Assembly (NCBI GenBank): GCA_039090855.1
Contig: CM077011.1
Coordinates: forward strand, 24,581,001-24,645,000
Reading direction: 5' to 3'
From: Macrothele yani
Lineage: Eukaryota; Arthropoda; Arachnida; Araneae; Macrothelidae
Length of the DNA stretch: 64,000 nt
Positions 20,572 to 30,269 of this stretch are shown one piece after another; the stretch's first letter is position 1; each line of letters opens with the position of its first letter. The translations under genes and the position numbers were made by a program. Under the pieces are notes generated by a model. The model saw nothing but the letters and a program-made list of their open reading frames with translations. It was not told where the DNA came from and did not search any database.

Positions 20572-21660
20572 TCAACACCTAGGAAAAGAAGGTTTTACGT
20601 ACCTAACAGGCTGTGGGACAACCTTTGGCTTTAAAACCGCCTGAATCCTCCTTGGAATGGACACGTACAAATCCTGGATGGTGATTAGTGGGATGTTACA
20701 CCATTCGTCTCGCAGAAACGGCTTCAGGTCCTTGCGAGCTGATGGAGGAAGATAACCGGATCTTACTCTGTTTTCGAAGACAGACCACAGTGGCTCGATG
20801 ATGTTTACGTCTGGTGATGGGGAGGGCAAGGAAGTGTGAAAGTTCGTCCTCGTGTTCCTCAAACCACGATTGGACATTCCAAGATCTGTGAATTGGGGCG
20901 TCATCATCTTCATTGATGGCATCCTCTGTATGAGACAATGCCTGAGCCATTGGAAGTACTTGGTCGGCCGAAATGATTTCATACGCCCTGCCAACCATCC
21001 CTCCTTTCAAGGTGATCACGAGACCTGCTACACCACAGTATCACCACCCAGAGCATGGCAGAAGGACCAGCATGCTAAACTGTTGGGAGCAGACAATCTG
21101 GGTTGTAACGCTTCTGCCAGTGTTCTCCACACGTAAACACGTCCTGCGGTGGGGAACAGTGTGAATGTGGATTCATCCGACCACATTACACGCTTCCATG
21201 CATCGGCAGTCCACGTTTTATGCTCCTGATACCACTGTTATCACCGTTGTGCATTCGCCCGGGTCACCGGTGGTTTTGCAATAGCAGCTCTGTCATGTAC
21301 ATCTTGTTTATGCAGCTTCCTGCACATTGTTGCTATTGATACTGGGGTCTTAAGATGCGGATTGAGCTCCACACAAATTTTCGGCGCCGTGGTTTTCTTA
21401 TTACGGGTAACAATCCTCCTTTAACGCTTTCCTGTCTCTATCAGTCAGGGTCGTTTTCTGGCCTATCTTTTGTTTAGCAGGCAAAGTTTTGCCACGAAGA
21501 CGATATGCTGTCATGACGCTAGACCCAGTAGCTCTCGATACCCCCCACTACCCTTGCGACTGTTGTAACGGAGGCACCAACTAGCCGACCACCAACAATG
21601 AGCCCTCTTTCGAAGTCCTTTAGGTCACGCATTTCGTCGTCACCCTGAAAACAATGTGCA
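20572..21660 (-). pseudogene. Tc1-like transposase, heavily frameshifted
   Basis: Minus-strand reading begins at about 21650 with MRDLKDFERGLIVGGRLVGA, the helix-turn-helix opening. Later pieces are CGRMNPHSHCSP (the usual DES block is lost), GGMVGRAYEIISADQ, then PSPDVNIIEPLWSVFENRV in the 140-codon ORF (20572-20994), whose D and E fit the third catalytic block. The ending, SIPRRIQAVLKPKVVPQPV, is family-typical. Many stops are present and the copy is dead. Confidence 0.8.
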
Positions 21661-21859
21661 TGAAGACACTCTAAATGCACTTAAGCAGGACCTTTAGGTT
21701 CTAAACAAAGCTATTACAACCAAAAAGGAATGGATACCTTTGTATATTGCGATGTACGCAGCTGCATTAAAAGTCACCTCTCTGAGAGTGATGTTCACAT
21801 TGTTCTGTCCAATCCCTGTACGTGATACCTGGGTCGGAGCTCTCTCAGTCAGTATTTTC

Positions 21860-22925
21860 TTTCGTCTCAACTGGGGATTTCGACAAAATCCAGATCGTTA
21901 GGGCGAGATGGCTTTGGTCAGAGCATCTCTGAAACAGCGAAGCTGGTAGGCTGCTCACGCTATGTAGTAATTAGTACCTATCAAAGATTGTCCAAAATAG
22001 TTGACACTTCGACCCGTCGACAGAGCGTGGTCACGCCTTATTGATGCCAGAGTTCAGCGAAGTTTATCTCGTCTTGTTTAAAACAACAGGAGAGCTGCTG
22101 TGCGGGGCATTACCCATAATTTCAATTGTGGTAAAGGGTTCACTGTATCCGAATACAAAATTCATCGTACTCTCTTGGATATGGGTATGATGGACAGACC
22201 CAATTCATCGTACTCTCTTGGATATGAGTAAATATGGACAGACCCATTCGTGTGCCTATGCTCATAGCCGTTCACCGTCGTCAACGCTTGCAGTGGTCAC
22301 GTGACCATAGAAAACTGAAAGAGGGTCTCAGAAACAGACGAATCCCGTTTCCTGATTACACTATGTCGACGAAGAAGCTCGCATGAGTCTTTTACCTTAA
22401 TAAGCCTTCTCACCTTGATGCACTATGGAACGGATCCAGGAGGCTAAAGGGAGTGTGATGGTCTGGGAAATACTTTCTTGGAGAACACTTTGTCCCATTT
22501 TTTCCTGTAAATTGAGCTCTGACTACTGTTACCTACCTGAAAATCGTGGCTGATCAAGTACAGTCCTTTATGGCAACTGTATTCCCTGGCGGAGATGGAA
22601 TCTTTCATCAAGACAATGCTCCATGCCACACTGCGAAGAAAGCTCAGGAATGACTCCAAGAATGTGAAAAGGAATTATATTTATTGCGATGGCCCCCAAA
22701 TTTGCTGGACATGAATCCTATCCAGCATTTGGGATTTGGGTTGGAGAAACGGGAACTACCAGCATCACTCCAACCACGTAATTTTTGGAAACTGCCGGAC
22801 TTCTGCTGCAGTCATGGTACCAAATATCAAGAGACACCTACCAACGTCTCGTTGAATCTATGTCTCATCGGGTGAGAGCTCTTTTGCCAGCGAGAGGAGG
22901 ACCTACATTGTGTGGTTTTCATATT
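21860..22925 (+). pseudogene. Tc1-like transposase, second family, frameshifted
   Basis: Pieces in plus orientation are GFTVSEYKIHRTLLDMGMM (~22130), RQRLQWSRDHRK (~22280), VADQVQSFMATVFPGGDGIF and HQDNAPCHTAKKAQE (~22600-22650, second catalytic Asp present), WPPNLLDMNPIQHLGFG (~22690; family WPPNSPDMNPIEHLW, so the catalytic Glu is replaced by Gln), and a C-terminus like RVRALLPARGGPTLCG (~22880). A short direct duplication of 'ATTCATCGTACTCTCTTGG' occurs near 22160 and 22204. Confidence 0.8.
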
Positions 22926-22944
22926 TTATCTGCTCGGTGTATAG

Positions 22945-23520
22945 ATTACAGCAGCATCGCTACAAGGAGAAATTTTAAATGTAGGAATATCACGCTATAA
23001 AATAAAGGTACCTTGTAGTGGAAAACTACGCAATAAATCGTGATATGTGTAAAAAATAAGCGTAAAAAAAAATCTTTCAAATAATGTGAGATATATTTCC
23101 AGATTTCCTGAAGCGTCATTGGCTGGGATAGATAGGGCGGGGCTGTATGTGCCCTGCCTACAATTACGCACATCACTTGATTTACATTGTGGAAGCTACC
23201 TCTAAGCCGTTAACTGAGAAGTCCCCTCAGTTGGCCTGCGAAAGACAGCGCGTACGAAATGACCACGATAGCGATTTTGTTGAAGAATATATTCGATTTT
23301 TTTTGTATGCCAGATTCGATTCACTTATTCAAAAAGAAGTGATTCGCAGGTATTCCTTGATATGATTTATATTTAAATTCCCTGGGCTACGTAACTGGTC
23401 TTGCTTACCCGGTATATATGCCATTTCATGTGCTAAATTATCAGAGCTGAGGGAAACACAAGGATAAATTGTCCGTGCAATTCTCCTTGGTATTTTTAAC
23501 TCTGAATGTCTAACGAGAGA
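22945..23520. other. No recognisable gene
   Basis: Mixed AT-rich sequence with only short ORFs on both strands. Confidence 0.4.
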
Positions 23521-23552
23521 ATATAACGAAGTAAAATTCTCCGTCATTTTTG

Positions 23553-23624
23553 GTCCACGCCTGGAATCGAACCCGAGTCCACTTATTCCGGAACCAGTCG
23601 CTCCACCAACTTAGCTACGCAGAC
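23553..23624 (-). repeat. tRNA-like cloverleaf in 3' LTR of TRIM copy 1
   Basis: 72 nt with a box A-like AGCTAAGTTGG and box B GGTTCGATTCC. The acceptor stem GTCTGCG/CGTGGAC is fully pairable, as in the other copies. Confidence 0.65.
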
Positions 23625-23982
23625 GTTCGTTCTTGCTTCGATCTGCCTTTATGCCGTGTGCGTCCTACGGGCCAGGCACGTCACATCTCTCCCCCTACCC
23701 CCGAAAGAGGGCCGGGGCATGGCCCACGAGTCAGCCGTGAGCATGAATCGTCGTAGGCAGCCATCCGCTGTAGAACGTGCACTTCAGAACTCCCAGTTAA
23801 TCTGGTGTGTGGAATGCAACGTTACACACATTTATTTTTCGAAGCGCTAAAGAAGGGATTCTCTTATTTTTCTTATCTCGCGGTGTGGAAAGAACATCAC
23901 ATCACTGCGAGATCTTTAACAGCCGGGTCATCCGAGAAGTTCGGGTGCCATTATAACGAAGTAAATTTCTCCGTCAATTTTG

Positions 23983-24054
23983 GTCCACGCCGAGAATAGA
24001 ACCCGAGTCCACTTATTACGAAACAAGTCGCTCTTCCAACTGAGCAACGCAGAT
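23983..24054 (-). repeat. tRNA-like cloverleaf in 5' LTR of TRIM copy 1
   Basis: Same 72-nt segment with more substitutions: box B reads GGGTTCTATTC and the D-arm reads TTGCTCAGTTGG. Confidence 0.6.
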
Positions 24055-24119
24055 GTTCGTTCTTGCTTCTATCTGCCATAATGTCGTGTGCATCCTGCGG
24101 GGTAAGCACGTCACAAGAG

Positions 24120-24170
24120 TAAGTGGCTTCAGAGATTGGGTTCGAATCCCACCACCGGCAAAAAGAGGGG
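24120..24170 (+). repeat. 3' half of a tRNA-like sequence
   Basis: GATTGGGTTCGAATCCCACC contains a perfect box B and a T-arm, followed by ACCGGCAAAAAGAGG. No matching 5' half lies next to it, so it may be a truncated SINE or tRNA relic. Confidence 0.35.
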
Positions 24171-24727
24171 TTATCTTCACATAGTCACTCCGAGAAAAAT
24201 AACAACCGTATTTCTAATATGGTAAAACATAGTTTCAATCTTTTTGAGCGGTAACTGGACTCCGTTGATATCTGAGATGCGATTTGTACAGCAATAAACA
24301 AACGTCTTGTGAACCTAACATCAAGCTTAAATTATTATTTTCATCCAGTTTAGGTCAGTAAAACGTTGACCACAAGAACCCGTTTACAGAGCACAATGAG
24401 AATGAAGAAATATTAGAATTGCGTGCATAAGAAGCACATTGATTTCTTACATTTTCCTATGTCTCTGCCTTAAAAAAATCCTGATAAACTATTCTTGAAT
24501 GATTTTTTGTTGAGTTGTAAAAATGAATATTGACTTTTATTTCAGAAAATAGTCAGATTCCTAATGTCTGTCGCCACGAAATGCAATTAAAACTCGTTTC
24601 TCATCTACAGTTTTTTGAAGAAAAAATAGGTGTTAAATAAATTCAGAAATTGATTGAATGTTGAAGGAAATTTAACGATAACGCTGTCTGGTTTTACTTC
24701 TAAACTTTCTGTGCGCGACAAAGTTCC
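24171..24727. other. No recognisable gene
   Basis: AT-rich spacer between the two TRIM copies with no ORF or repeat that I can name. Confidence 0.4.
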
Positions 24728-24758
24728 TATAACGAAGTAAATTCCTCCGTCATCTTTG

Positions 24759-24830
24759 GTCCACGCCGGGGATCGAACCCGAGTTCACTTATTCCGGAAC
24801 AAGTCGCTCTACCAACTGAGCTACGCAGAC
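24759..24830 (-). repeat. tRNA-like cloverleaf in 3' LTR of TRIM copy 2
   Basis: Best preserved copy. Acceptor GTCTGCG/CGTGGAC pairs at 7 of 7 positions counting G-T pairs. D-arm is GCTC-AGTTGGTA-GAGC. The anticodon arm is ACTTG-TTCCGGAA-TAAGT, with an eight-base loop instead of seven. T-arm is TCGGG-TTCGATC-CCCGG. Box A TAGCTCAGTTGG and box B GGTTCGATCCC are intact. It resembles an arginine-type tRNA, but the long anticodon loop argues against a working tRNA. Confidence 0.75.
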
Positions 24831-25187
24831 GTTCGTTCTCGCTGCTATATGCCTTTATGTCGTGTGCGTCCTGCGGGGCAGGCACGTCACATCGGCCCCC
24901 CCTTCCGAAAGAGGGCCGGGGGCATTGCCCACGGGTCAGCCGTGACCATGAATCGTCGTAGGCAGCCGTCCGCTGTAGAACGTGCACTTGAGAACTCCCA
25001 GTCAATCTGGTGTGTGGAATGCAACGTCACACACATTTATTTTTCGAAGCGCTAAGGAAGGGATTCTCTTATTTTTCTTGTCTCGCGGTGTGGAAAGAAC
25101 ATCACACCATTGCGAGATCTTTAACGGCCGGGTCATCCGGATAGTTCGGGCGCCATTATAACGAAGTAAATTTCTCCGTCATTTTTG

Positions 25188-25259
25188 GTTCACGCCGGAG
25201 ATCGAACCCGAGTCCACTTATTTCGGAACAATTCGCTCTACCAACTGAGCTATTCAGGC
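25188..25259 (-). repeat. tRNA-like cloverleaf in 5' LTR of TRIM copy 2
   Basis: Same 72-nt segment in the 5' LTR with scattered substitutions (TAGCTCAGTTGG intact; box B GGTTCGATCTC). Confidence 0.65.
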
Positions 25260-25320
25260 GTTCGTTCTCGCTGTTATCTGCCTTTATGTCGTGTGCGTCC
25301 TGCGGGGCAGGCACGTCACA

Positions 25321-26084
25321 GTCCCTTTTCCAATTAACTCTGTTCTGAATTATTTGAAAGCAATATATTAACCCGTAATAAATTACTCTTGTAAATTTAA
25401 ATGAAAACCGAAAAGTTTTATTTTTTCATTTCTTTATATTTTATGGGCAATAAGAAAAGAAAAGCAGTAAAACAATTGGCACTGTTTTCTATTTCATGTC
25501 TGGGAAGTCCTGCTGTATCTTATTTCACTAGAAAATTATTCTGAAAGTGGATTGCATTATTCAGCTTTCCAGTCTCTTTCAGTGCACCATGCCTTGCCCT
25601 GTTTCAGTTGTCAATAACTTTTCGGGCGTGAAGTCCTTAATTCTGTTCAGCTTTTAAGTTTACCTTCCACATGAAATACTTTATTCTGTCTCCAATCTTG
25701 AAGTGCGAAATAATTCTGTGTTGTTCCAACAGTCACTTATTCTATGAGTTAAGAATACTTCATCCGGTGTCAATCAACACTGGCAGCGTGGTATACTTTA
25801 CCCGCTTTCAATTTTCAATTGAACTTTGCGAGTAGTTTTTTTTTTTAAACTACTTGCAAAGTGCAATTTATATTTTTTAATTGGCAGTATTCTCCACAGT
25901 AGGAATTATTGGATTTTCAATTGTTCTGTCTCTGGTCAATTTTCAACCCCACCCTTCTTTGAGAATTTCTTCCTTCGTGATGTTTTAATTATTAGCAAAA
26001 CTTCCAACAACGAGCTATTCAATACATTTTAAATTTCGAATGAACATTAACTTGTAAATGCTTACTCTCTTTCAATTTCTAACC
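25321..26084. other. No recognisable gene
   Basis: AT-rich, pyrimidine-rich sequence. A 68-codon ORF at 25826-26032 has no motif. Confidence 0.4.
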
Positions 26085-26243
26085 GTCGCTCGTCCCTAAT
26101 TTAGGGTCACTGGTTCCAGGGAAGGGAGAGAGCCAGCGCCGTAAATTAACACAACATCTATGCCTCACCGGGATTCGAACCTGGACCCCCTTCGGACGAA
26201 TGATCAGAGGCCATCGCTTAGACCACTGCGCCACCGGGGTGGC
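26085..26243 (-). repeat. SINE (family A), minus copy, 3'-truncated
   Basis: Contains the complete tRNA-like head: box B as GGATTCGAACC (26170-26180) and the box A end as GACCACTGCGCCACCGGGG, followed by the middle domain up to CGTCCCTAATTTAGGG. The last ~50 bp of the family 3' domain and the A-tail are absent. Confidence 0.85.
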
Positions 26244-26957
26244 ATATGTAGCTTTGTAATTTTCGAAGTATGGAGACCATTACGCGGATTCAGCATGCTT
26301 GCTTTGTGTATGGAATAGTTTTGCTTTGGGTATGGAATGCTTTAAAGTCTACATAATTATTCATGTAATGCTCACGTTTTTTGGCAATTATCCTGCAAGA
26401 AAAGCAACGTATTCTGTTTCAGTTTCTAAACATCCTATGACAGTAGATGTTATTCTACATGAGCTGTGGACAGTTTCCTGAATATATATAACAACTTAAT
26501 TTGTTCTAACATGACGTAAATATTTATTTATTATATTTTGGTATATTTTCCTTTCACTATTGTAGTATCTGGCAACAGTGTTTTTCCCAGGTAGTTGTTA
26601 TGTAACCGTAACTGGGGCCGCCATGATGTATGGCAGAAGGTTGTGTATTGAATTCGTCGTACGGTACCAAATTTGTTTTTAATCGAATCTATGTGTGCAG
26701 TAGAAAATGTGATTAGTATACCTTGTCTAAGGATTAATCGTGAGGACATCACAGCTATGAATCAATATATTCAGAAAGTTGAGTTCTTTATCTTGTTCCA
26801 GTTTCCATACGTTCTTCAAATATGGAAAACGGTATAGTATTTCATTTGTGAATTATTCGTATAGAGTCTGATAGCTATCGAAGAATTTGAGTTTCTAGGT
26901 TTTATTCAGCACCAAATGCTTAATTCTGTTCAGTTTTCATTTATCCTGTTTATAAAA
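26244..26957. other. No recognisable gene
   Basis: AT-rich sequence with short ORFs lacking motifs. Confidence 0.4.
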
Positions 26958-27156
26958 TACAGGGTGTGTCTAAAGTCTTTCCCTGATTACGATAAATCGT
27001 ATAAAATGAACCGAGCTAGTTAGACGTACGATGTTTGTTGCATTGATTGGGTCATATGTGTATTCTCCAGTTTTTTGTTCGTTGTACTTTTGGAATGTTA
27101 GGAGGCGCGTACATCTGTAGTTTAGTTTGTTAATGAAAGCGTCAGTCGGGGAAATG

Positions 27157-28920
27157 GCGTCTATGCAGGAGAAAGCTAATTGTGTACTCGGATTTCATGA
27201 AAACAAATCTGCAATTTCAGTGCAGTGGAAGTTTAAGAGTGAGTATGATAGAGCTCCGCCTGATGTGAAGAGCATTTGGAACTGGTATCAAAATTTTGAA
27301 CAGAAGGGCAGTATCGGTGATCGTGCAATAAGTGGGAGGCCTTCCATTAGTGATGAAACTGTCGACGCCGTGCGTGATGTATTCGTACGAAGCGCAAGGA
27401 AATCATTATTCTTCATACCTCCAGTGAACTGAGAATACCTATGAAGACAGTACACCGCATTTTAAGAAAGCGGCTTCGTTTTTTTTTATGCATACAAATT
27501 GTTCAAGCCTTGGAACCTAATGATGGGCTCAGATGTGTGACATTCACTATGGATATTCTTGAACGAATAGACGAAGATGATGATTGCCTGAAGCGGATTT
27601 GTTTTTAGACGTATCAACTTTTCATATATTAAATAAAGTGTACACGCATAATGCTCGTATCTGAGGTTCAGAGAACCCCCATGTGGTTTTGGAGAAAGAG
27701 GGGGATAGCCCTAAAATCAATGTTTGATGCGGACTAATGCACAACAAAGTAATTGGAGCGTTCTTTTTTATTGAGCCCACTATTACTTCGGGTATTTACC
27801 TCGACATCACGCAGCTGTATGTTGCACCTCAATTGGAGGAGCTGAAACCATGGGTCCAGCAGGATGGTGCGCCTGCGCACTGGGATGTACCTGTCCGTCA
27901 ATTCTTAGATGACAAATTCCCTTACAGAGGGATAGACAGGGATGGTCCCATACCCTGGTCACCAAGATCCTTAGACATTATGCCCCTTGACTTCCTTTTT
28001 TGGGGCTTTTTTCAATACCTCCAACTAGTATCTTTTTTCAATACCTCTAACTAGTATCGTTTTTCAATACCTCTAACTATTATCTTTTTTCAATATCTCT
28101 AACTAGTATCATTTTTCAATACCTCTAACTAGAATTTTTTTCAATCTCTAACTAGTATCTTTTTCAAATACCTCTGACTAGTATCATTTTTTCAATACCT
28201 CTAACTAGTATCCTTTTTCAATACCTCTAACTATTATCTTTTTTCAATACCTCTAACTAGTATCTTTTTTCAATATCTCTAACTAGTATCATTTTATGGG
28301 GATTGTTCAATACCTCTAACTAGTATCTTTTTTCAGTACCTCTAACTAGTATATTTTTTCAATACCTCTAACTAGTATATTTTTTAAATACCTCTAACTA
28401 GTATATTTTTTCAATACCTCTAACTAGTATATTTTTTCAATACCTCTAACTAGTATCTTTTTTCAATACCTCTAATTAGTATCTTTTTCAATACCTCTAG
28501 ATAGTATCTTTTATGGGGCTTTTCTTTAATACCTCTAACTAGTATCTTTTTTCAATACCTCTAACTCGTATCTTTTTTCAATATATCTAACTAGTATCTT
28601 TTTTCAATACCTCTAACTCGTATCTTTTTTCAATACCTCTAACTAGCATCTTTTACGGGGCTTTTTTCAATACCTCTAACTAGTATCTTTTTTCAATACC
28701 AAGAACCTCAGACATTACGCCCCTTGACTTCTTTTTATGGGGCTACATTAAGGATCAAGTTTATGCAACACCAGTTGCAGATATTAACACTTTGAGGGGA
28801 AGAATAACTGAAGCATTTTCGACCATCGCAGATTATATGTTGCAGCAGACATGAAAAGAGATAGACTACCTACTGGATGTCTTCCGTGTAACAAAAGGAG
28901 CCCACGTTGAGATATACTGA
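27157..28920 (+). pseudogene. Mariner-type transposase, frameshifted and split by a minisatellite
   Basis: ATG 27154-27157 region: MASMQEKANCVLGFHENKSA opens the DNA-binding domain; the GRPSISDETVDAVRD linker follows. The frame breaks near 27430. The first catalytic block is destroyed (FRRINFSY where relatives have a DEATF motif). The rest recovers from 27737: MHNKVIGAFFFIE, QQDGAPAHWDVPVRQFL (second Asp present), WSPRSLDIMPLDFLFWG (third Asp present). The minisatellite interrupts here. Beyond it the last block is repeated and continues IKDQVYATPVADINTLRGR to TKGAHVEIY at about 28915. Confidence 0.85.
28005..28700 (+). repeat. 26-27-bp minisatellite inside a transposase gene
   Basis: About 25 units of TTTTTTCAATACCTCTAAC plus TAGTATC. 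Every few units carry an extra TTTTATGGGGCTTTT piece (28292, 28509, 28655), which is also the transposase sequence at the borders (TTTTTTGGGGCTTTTTTCAA at 27997; TTTTTATGGGGCTAC at 28732). A ~45-bp transposase segment (CCAAGA.CCT.AGACATTA.GCCCCTTGACTT) is present on both sides. Confidence 0.85.
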
Positions 28921-29044
28921 TGACCCGAAAAAACCCTCTGGATTTCAGGTTAGCTATATTGGAAAGCCGTATACGTGTCTAACAAACGTGGTTCATTTTA
29001 TACGATTTGTCGTAATCAGCGAAAGACTTTAGACACACCCTGAA

Positions 29045-29410
29045 CTTTATCGTGTTTTCCTTCCCAAATATTCTTCTTCTGTGCAGTTATTCCGGACCGC
29101 CAATAGTCGCGATTATCTCTTGTGCCAGTCGTAGCATCAAGTCCACAAGTCTTCAGGCAACTTGTACGAGCTGTGCTGAATGACATCCCTGAGTTCAGTA
29201 ATGGATCAAGGCACAGGCGTGAATAGGTTCCACTGCATCCCACAAATGTTCAATGGCATTCAAGTCAGAGAAATTTGGCAGACACGGTGGACTTCACTAA
29301 ATGCTTAGACGTTATTCTTGAACGATTCTTGCGCAATGCGTGTCTTTTGACACTGGTCGTTGTCTTGCTGAAAGAACACAGTGCCATCCGGATACACGAT
29401 CACCATGTTA
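29045..29410 (-). pseudogene. Tc1-like transposase remnant
   Basis: The minus strand reads NFSDLNAIEHLWDAVEPIHA near 29240-29290, the third catalytic block, preceded by traces of CIRMALCSFSKTTTSVKRHA (family: an FQQDNDPKH-type block, here lost). It lies directly against the right end of the mariner-type element. No ends were found. Confidence 0.6.
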
Positions 29411-29815
29411 GATAACAATGGTTTAAAACAAATGGTCTGGAATAATCCTAAAATAGGGTCTTACGATGAGGATATATTCAACGAGTTGTGATATTTTTTA
29501 ACTTTCTGCCTTTAGTTGACCTAATAAAGATGCTCTGAAGTGCATCTAATAATGATGCCCCTCAGTGCATGTAGAAATGTGTGTGCCCTGACTAGTAGCA
29601 CATTCGAGAAATTTTTGAAACTAACGGAGCTTACCTTAAAATCGCTGCATCCAAGAACCCGTGTTATTTACGGATCGTCTTAAACTGAAGTGTCGTATAT
29701 TGCTATGTGATGCCAATTTGTATTCCGAGCAAAACATAAAATTTTCGAAGACCTCACATCAAAATAAGTGAACTGCTTGCATGCCTACTTCTTTCTTATT
29801 GCACAATCCTGCCGA
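29411..29815. other. No recognisable gene
   Basis: AT-rich sequence. A short repeated phrase (AAAGATGCTCTGAAGTGCAT / AATGATGCCCCTCAGTGCAT) lies near 29525-29570. Confidence 0.4.
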
Positions 29816-29849
29816 GAAGACGCCTCCGGACGCCTCCGGAGGCGTCTTC
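29816..29849. repeat. GC-rich perfect hairpin at a SINE 5' end
   Basis: GAAGACGCCTCCGG, a 6-base loop, then CCGGAGGCGTCTTC: 14-bp perfect arms. A third AAGACGCCTCCGG follows at 29853 and merges into the SINE head (GCCTCCGGTGGCGG). Confidence 0.8.
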
Positions 29850-29937
29850 TGGAAGACGCCTCCGGTGGCGGATTGGTCTAAGCGCTGGCGTAAGCACATT
29901 CATCCAAGAAGGGTCGCGGTTCGAATACAGGGGTGTC

Positions 29938-30131
29938 ACGTCAATTCGTCGCGTGCGTCAATTCGTCGACTACGTCAATTTGTCGCCTGCGTCAATTCGT
30001 CGCGCGTCAATTCGTCGACTACGACAATTCGTCGCGCGTCAATTTGTCGACCACGACGATTCGTCGCGCGTCAATTCGTCGCGGACAAATTCGTCGAGTA
30101 CGTCAATTCGTCGACTACGTCAATTCGTCGC
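29938..30131 (+). repeat. Outer short-repeat block, left arm of foldback
   Basis: About 12 units of CGTCAATTCGTCG with spacers GCGTG, ACTA, CCTG or GCG. The reversed block is at 32727-32944. ORFs here translate as (R)QFVDYVNSS-like repeats and are by-products. Confidence 0.85.
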
Positions 30132-30269
30132 GTTTACAGATTTTGGTTACATACAAAACGAATGCAGGAAAACGTACGATTTCGAACGTCTTGCTCCCTG
30201 ATCAAATTTATAAAGTTTGGACACGCAGACAGGATAGGAATATTACGTTTTTCTTTGGCACTAAAAAAA

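Larger units (their letters stand above)
20452..22943. mobile_element. Head-to-head pair of Tc1-like copies with inverted outer ends
   Basis: The left end reads TATACACCGATAAGCC...AAAACCACC (20452-20484). The right end, read on the other strand, gives TATACACCGAGCAGAT...GAAAACCAC (22912-22943). Between them lie two transposase pseudogenes pointing outward from a junction at about 21660-21860, where no inner ends are visible. Either two related elements inserted head to head and lost their inner ends, or a rearrangement fused them. Confidence 0.6.
23522..24115 (-). mobile_element. TRIM-like LTR element, copy 1
   Basis: Two 164-bp direct repeats (23522-23685 and 23952-24115) enclose a 266-bp non-coding core. 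On the minus strand the LTR begins TGTGACGTGCC and ends ACTTCGTTATA. Immediately inside the 5' LTR is TGGCACCCGAAC, a primer-binding-site-like sequence (23939-23950). Immediately before the 3' LTR is a polypurine run GGGGGTAGGGGGAGAGA (23686-23702). These landmarks are in the right places for an LTR retrotransposon; no protein is encoded. Each LTR holds a tRNA-like segment. Confidence 0.75.
24728..25320 (-). mobile_element. TRIM-like LTR element, copy 2
   Basis: Same structure as the copy at 23.5 kb: 164-bp LTRs (24728-24891, 25157-25320) around a 265-bp core. The 5' LTR is followed by TGGCGCCCGAAC (25144-25155), the first 12 bases of a lysine-tRNA-type primer-binding site. The 3' LTR is preceded by the purine run GGAAGGGGGGG (24896-24906). 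Flanks GTTCC and GTCCC suggest a 5-bp target duplication with one change. The core has no coding capacity, so mobilisation would need enzymes from another LTR element. Confidence 0.8.
26960..29042 (+). mobile_element. Mariner-type transposon with long inverted ends and internal minisatellite
   Basis: Inverted ends of over 50 bp: CAGGGTGTGTCTAAAGTCTT, then GATTACGA.AAATCGTATA, then AAAATGAACC at 26960-27012, mirrored at 28992-29042. It encloses one transposase pseudogene and, inside its 3' part, about 690 bp of minisatellite. The left TA is present; the right flank reads AA, so the target duplication is imperfect. Confidence 0.85.

Noticed and set aside
24759..24830. Functional tRNA-Arg gene
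   Set aside because: The anticodon loop has eight bases and the segment recurs four times inside LTRs.
29938..30131. Arginine/serine-rich ORFs (QFVDYVNSS-type repeats) at the foldback ends
   Set aside because: They read through short tandem DNA repeats in several frames and appear in mirror image in the other arm; no evidence of a protein.
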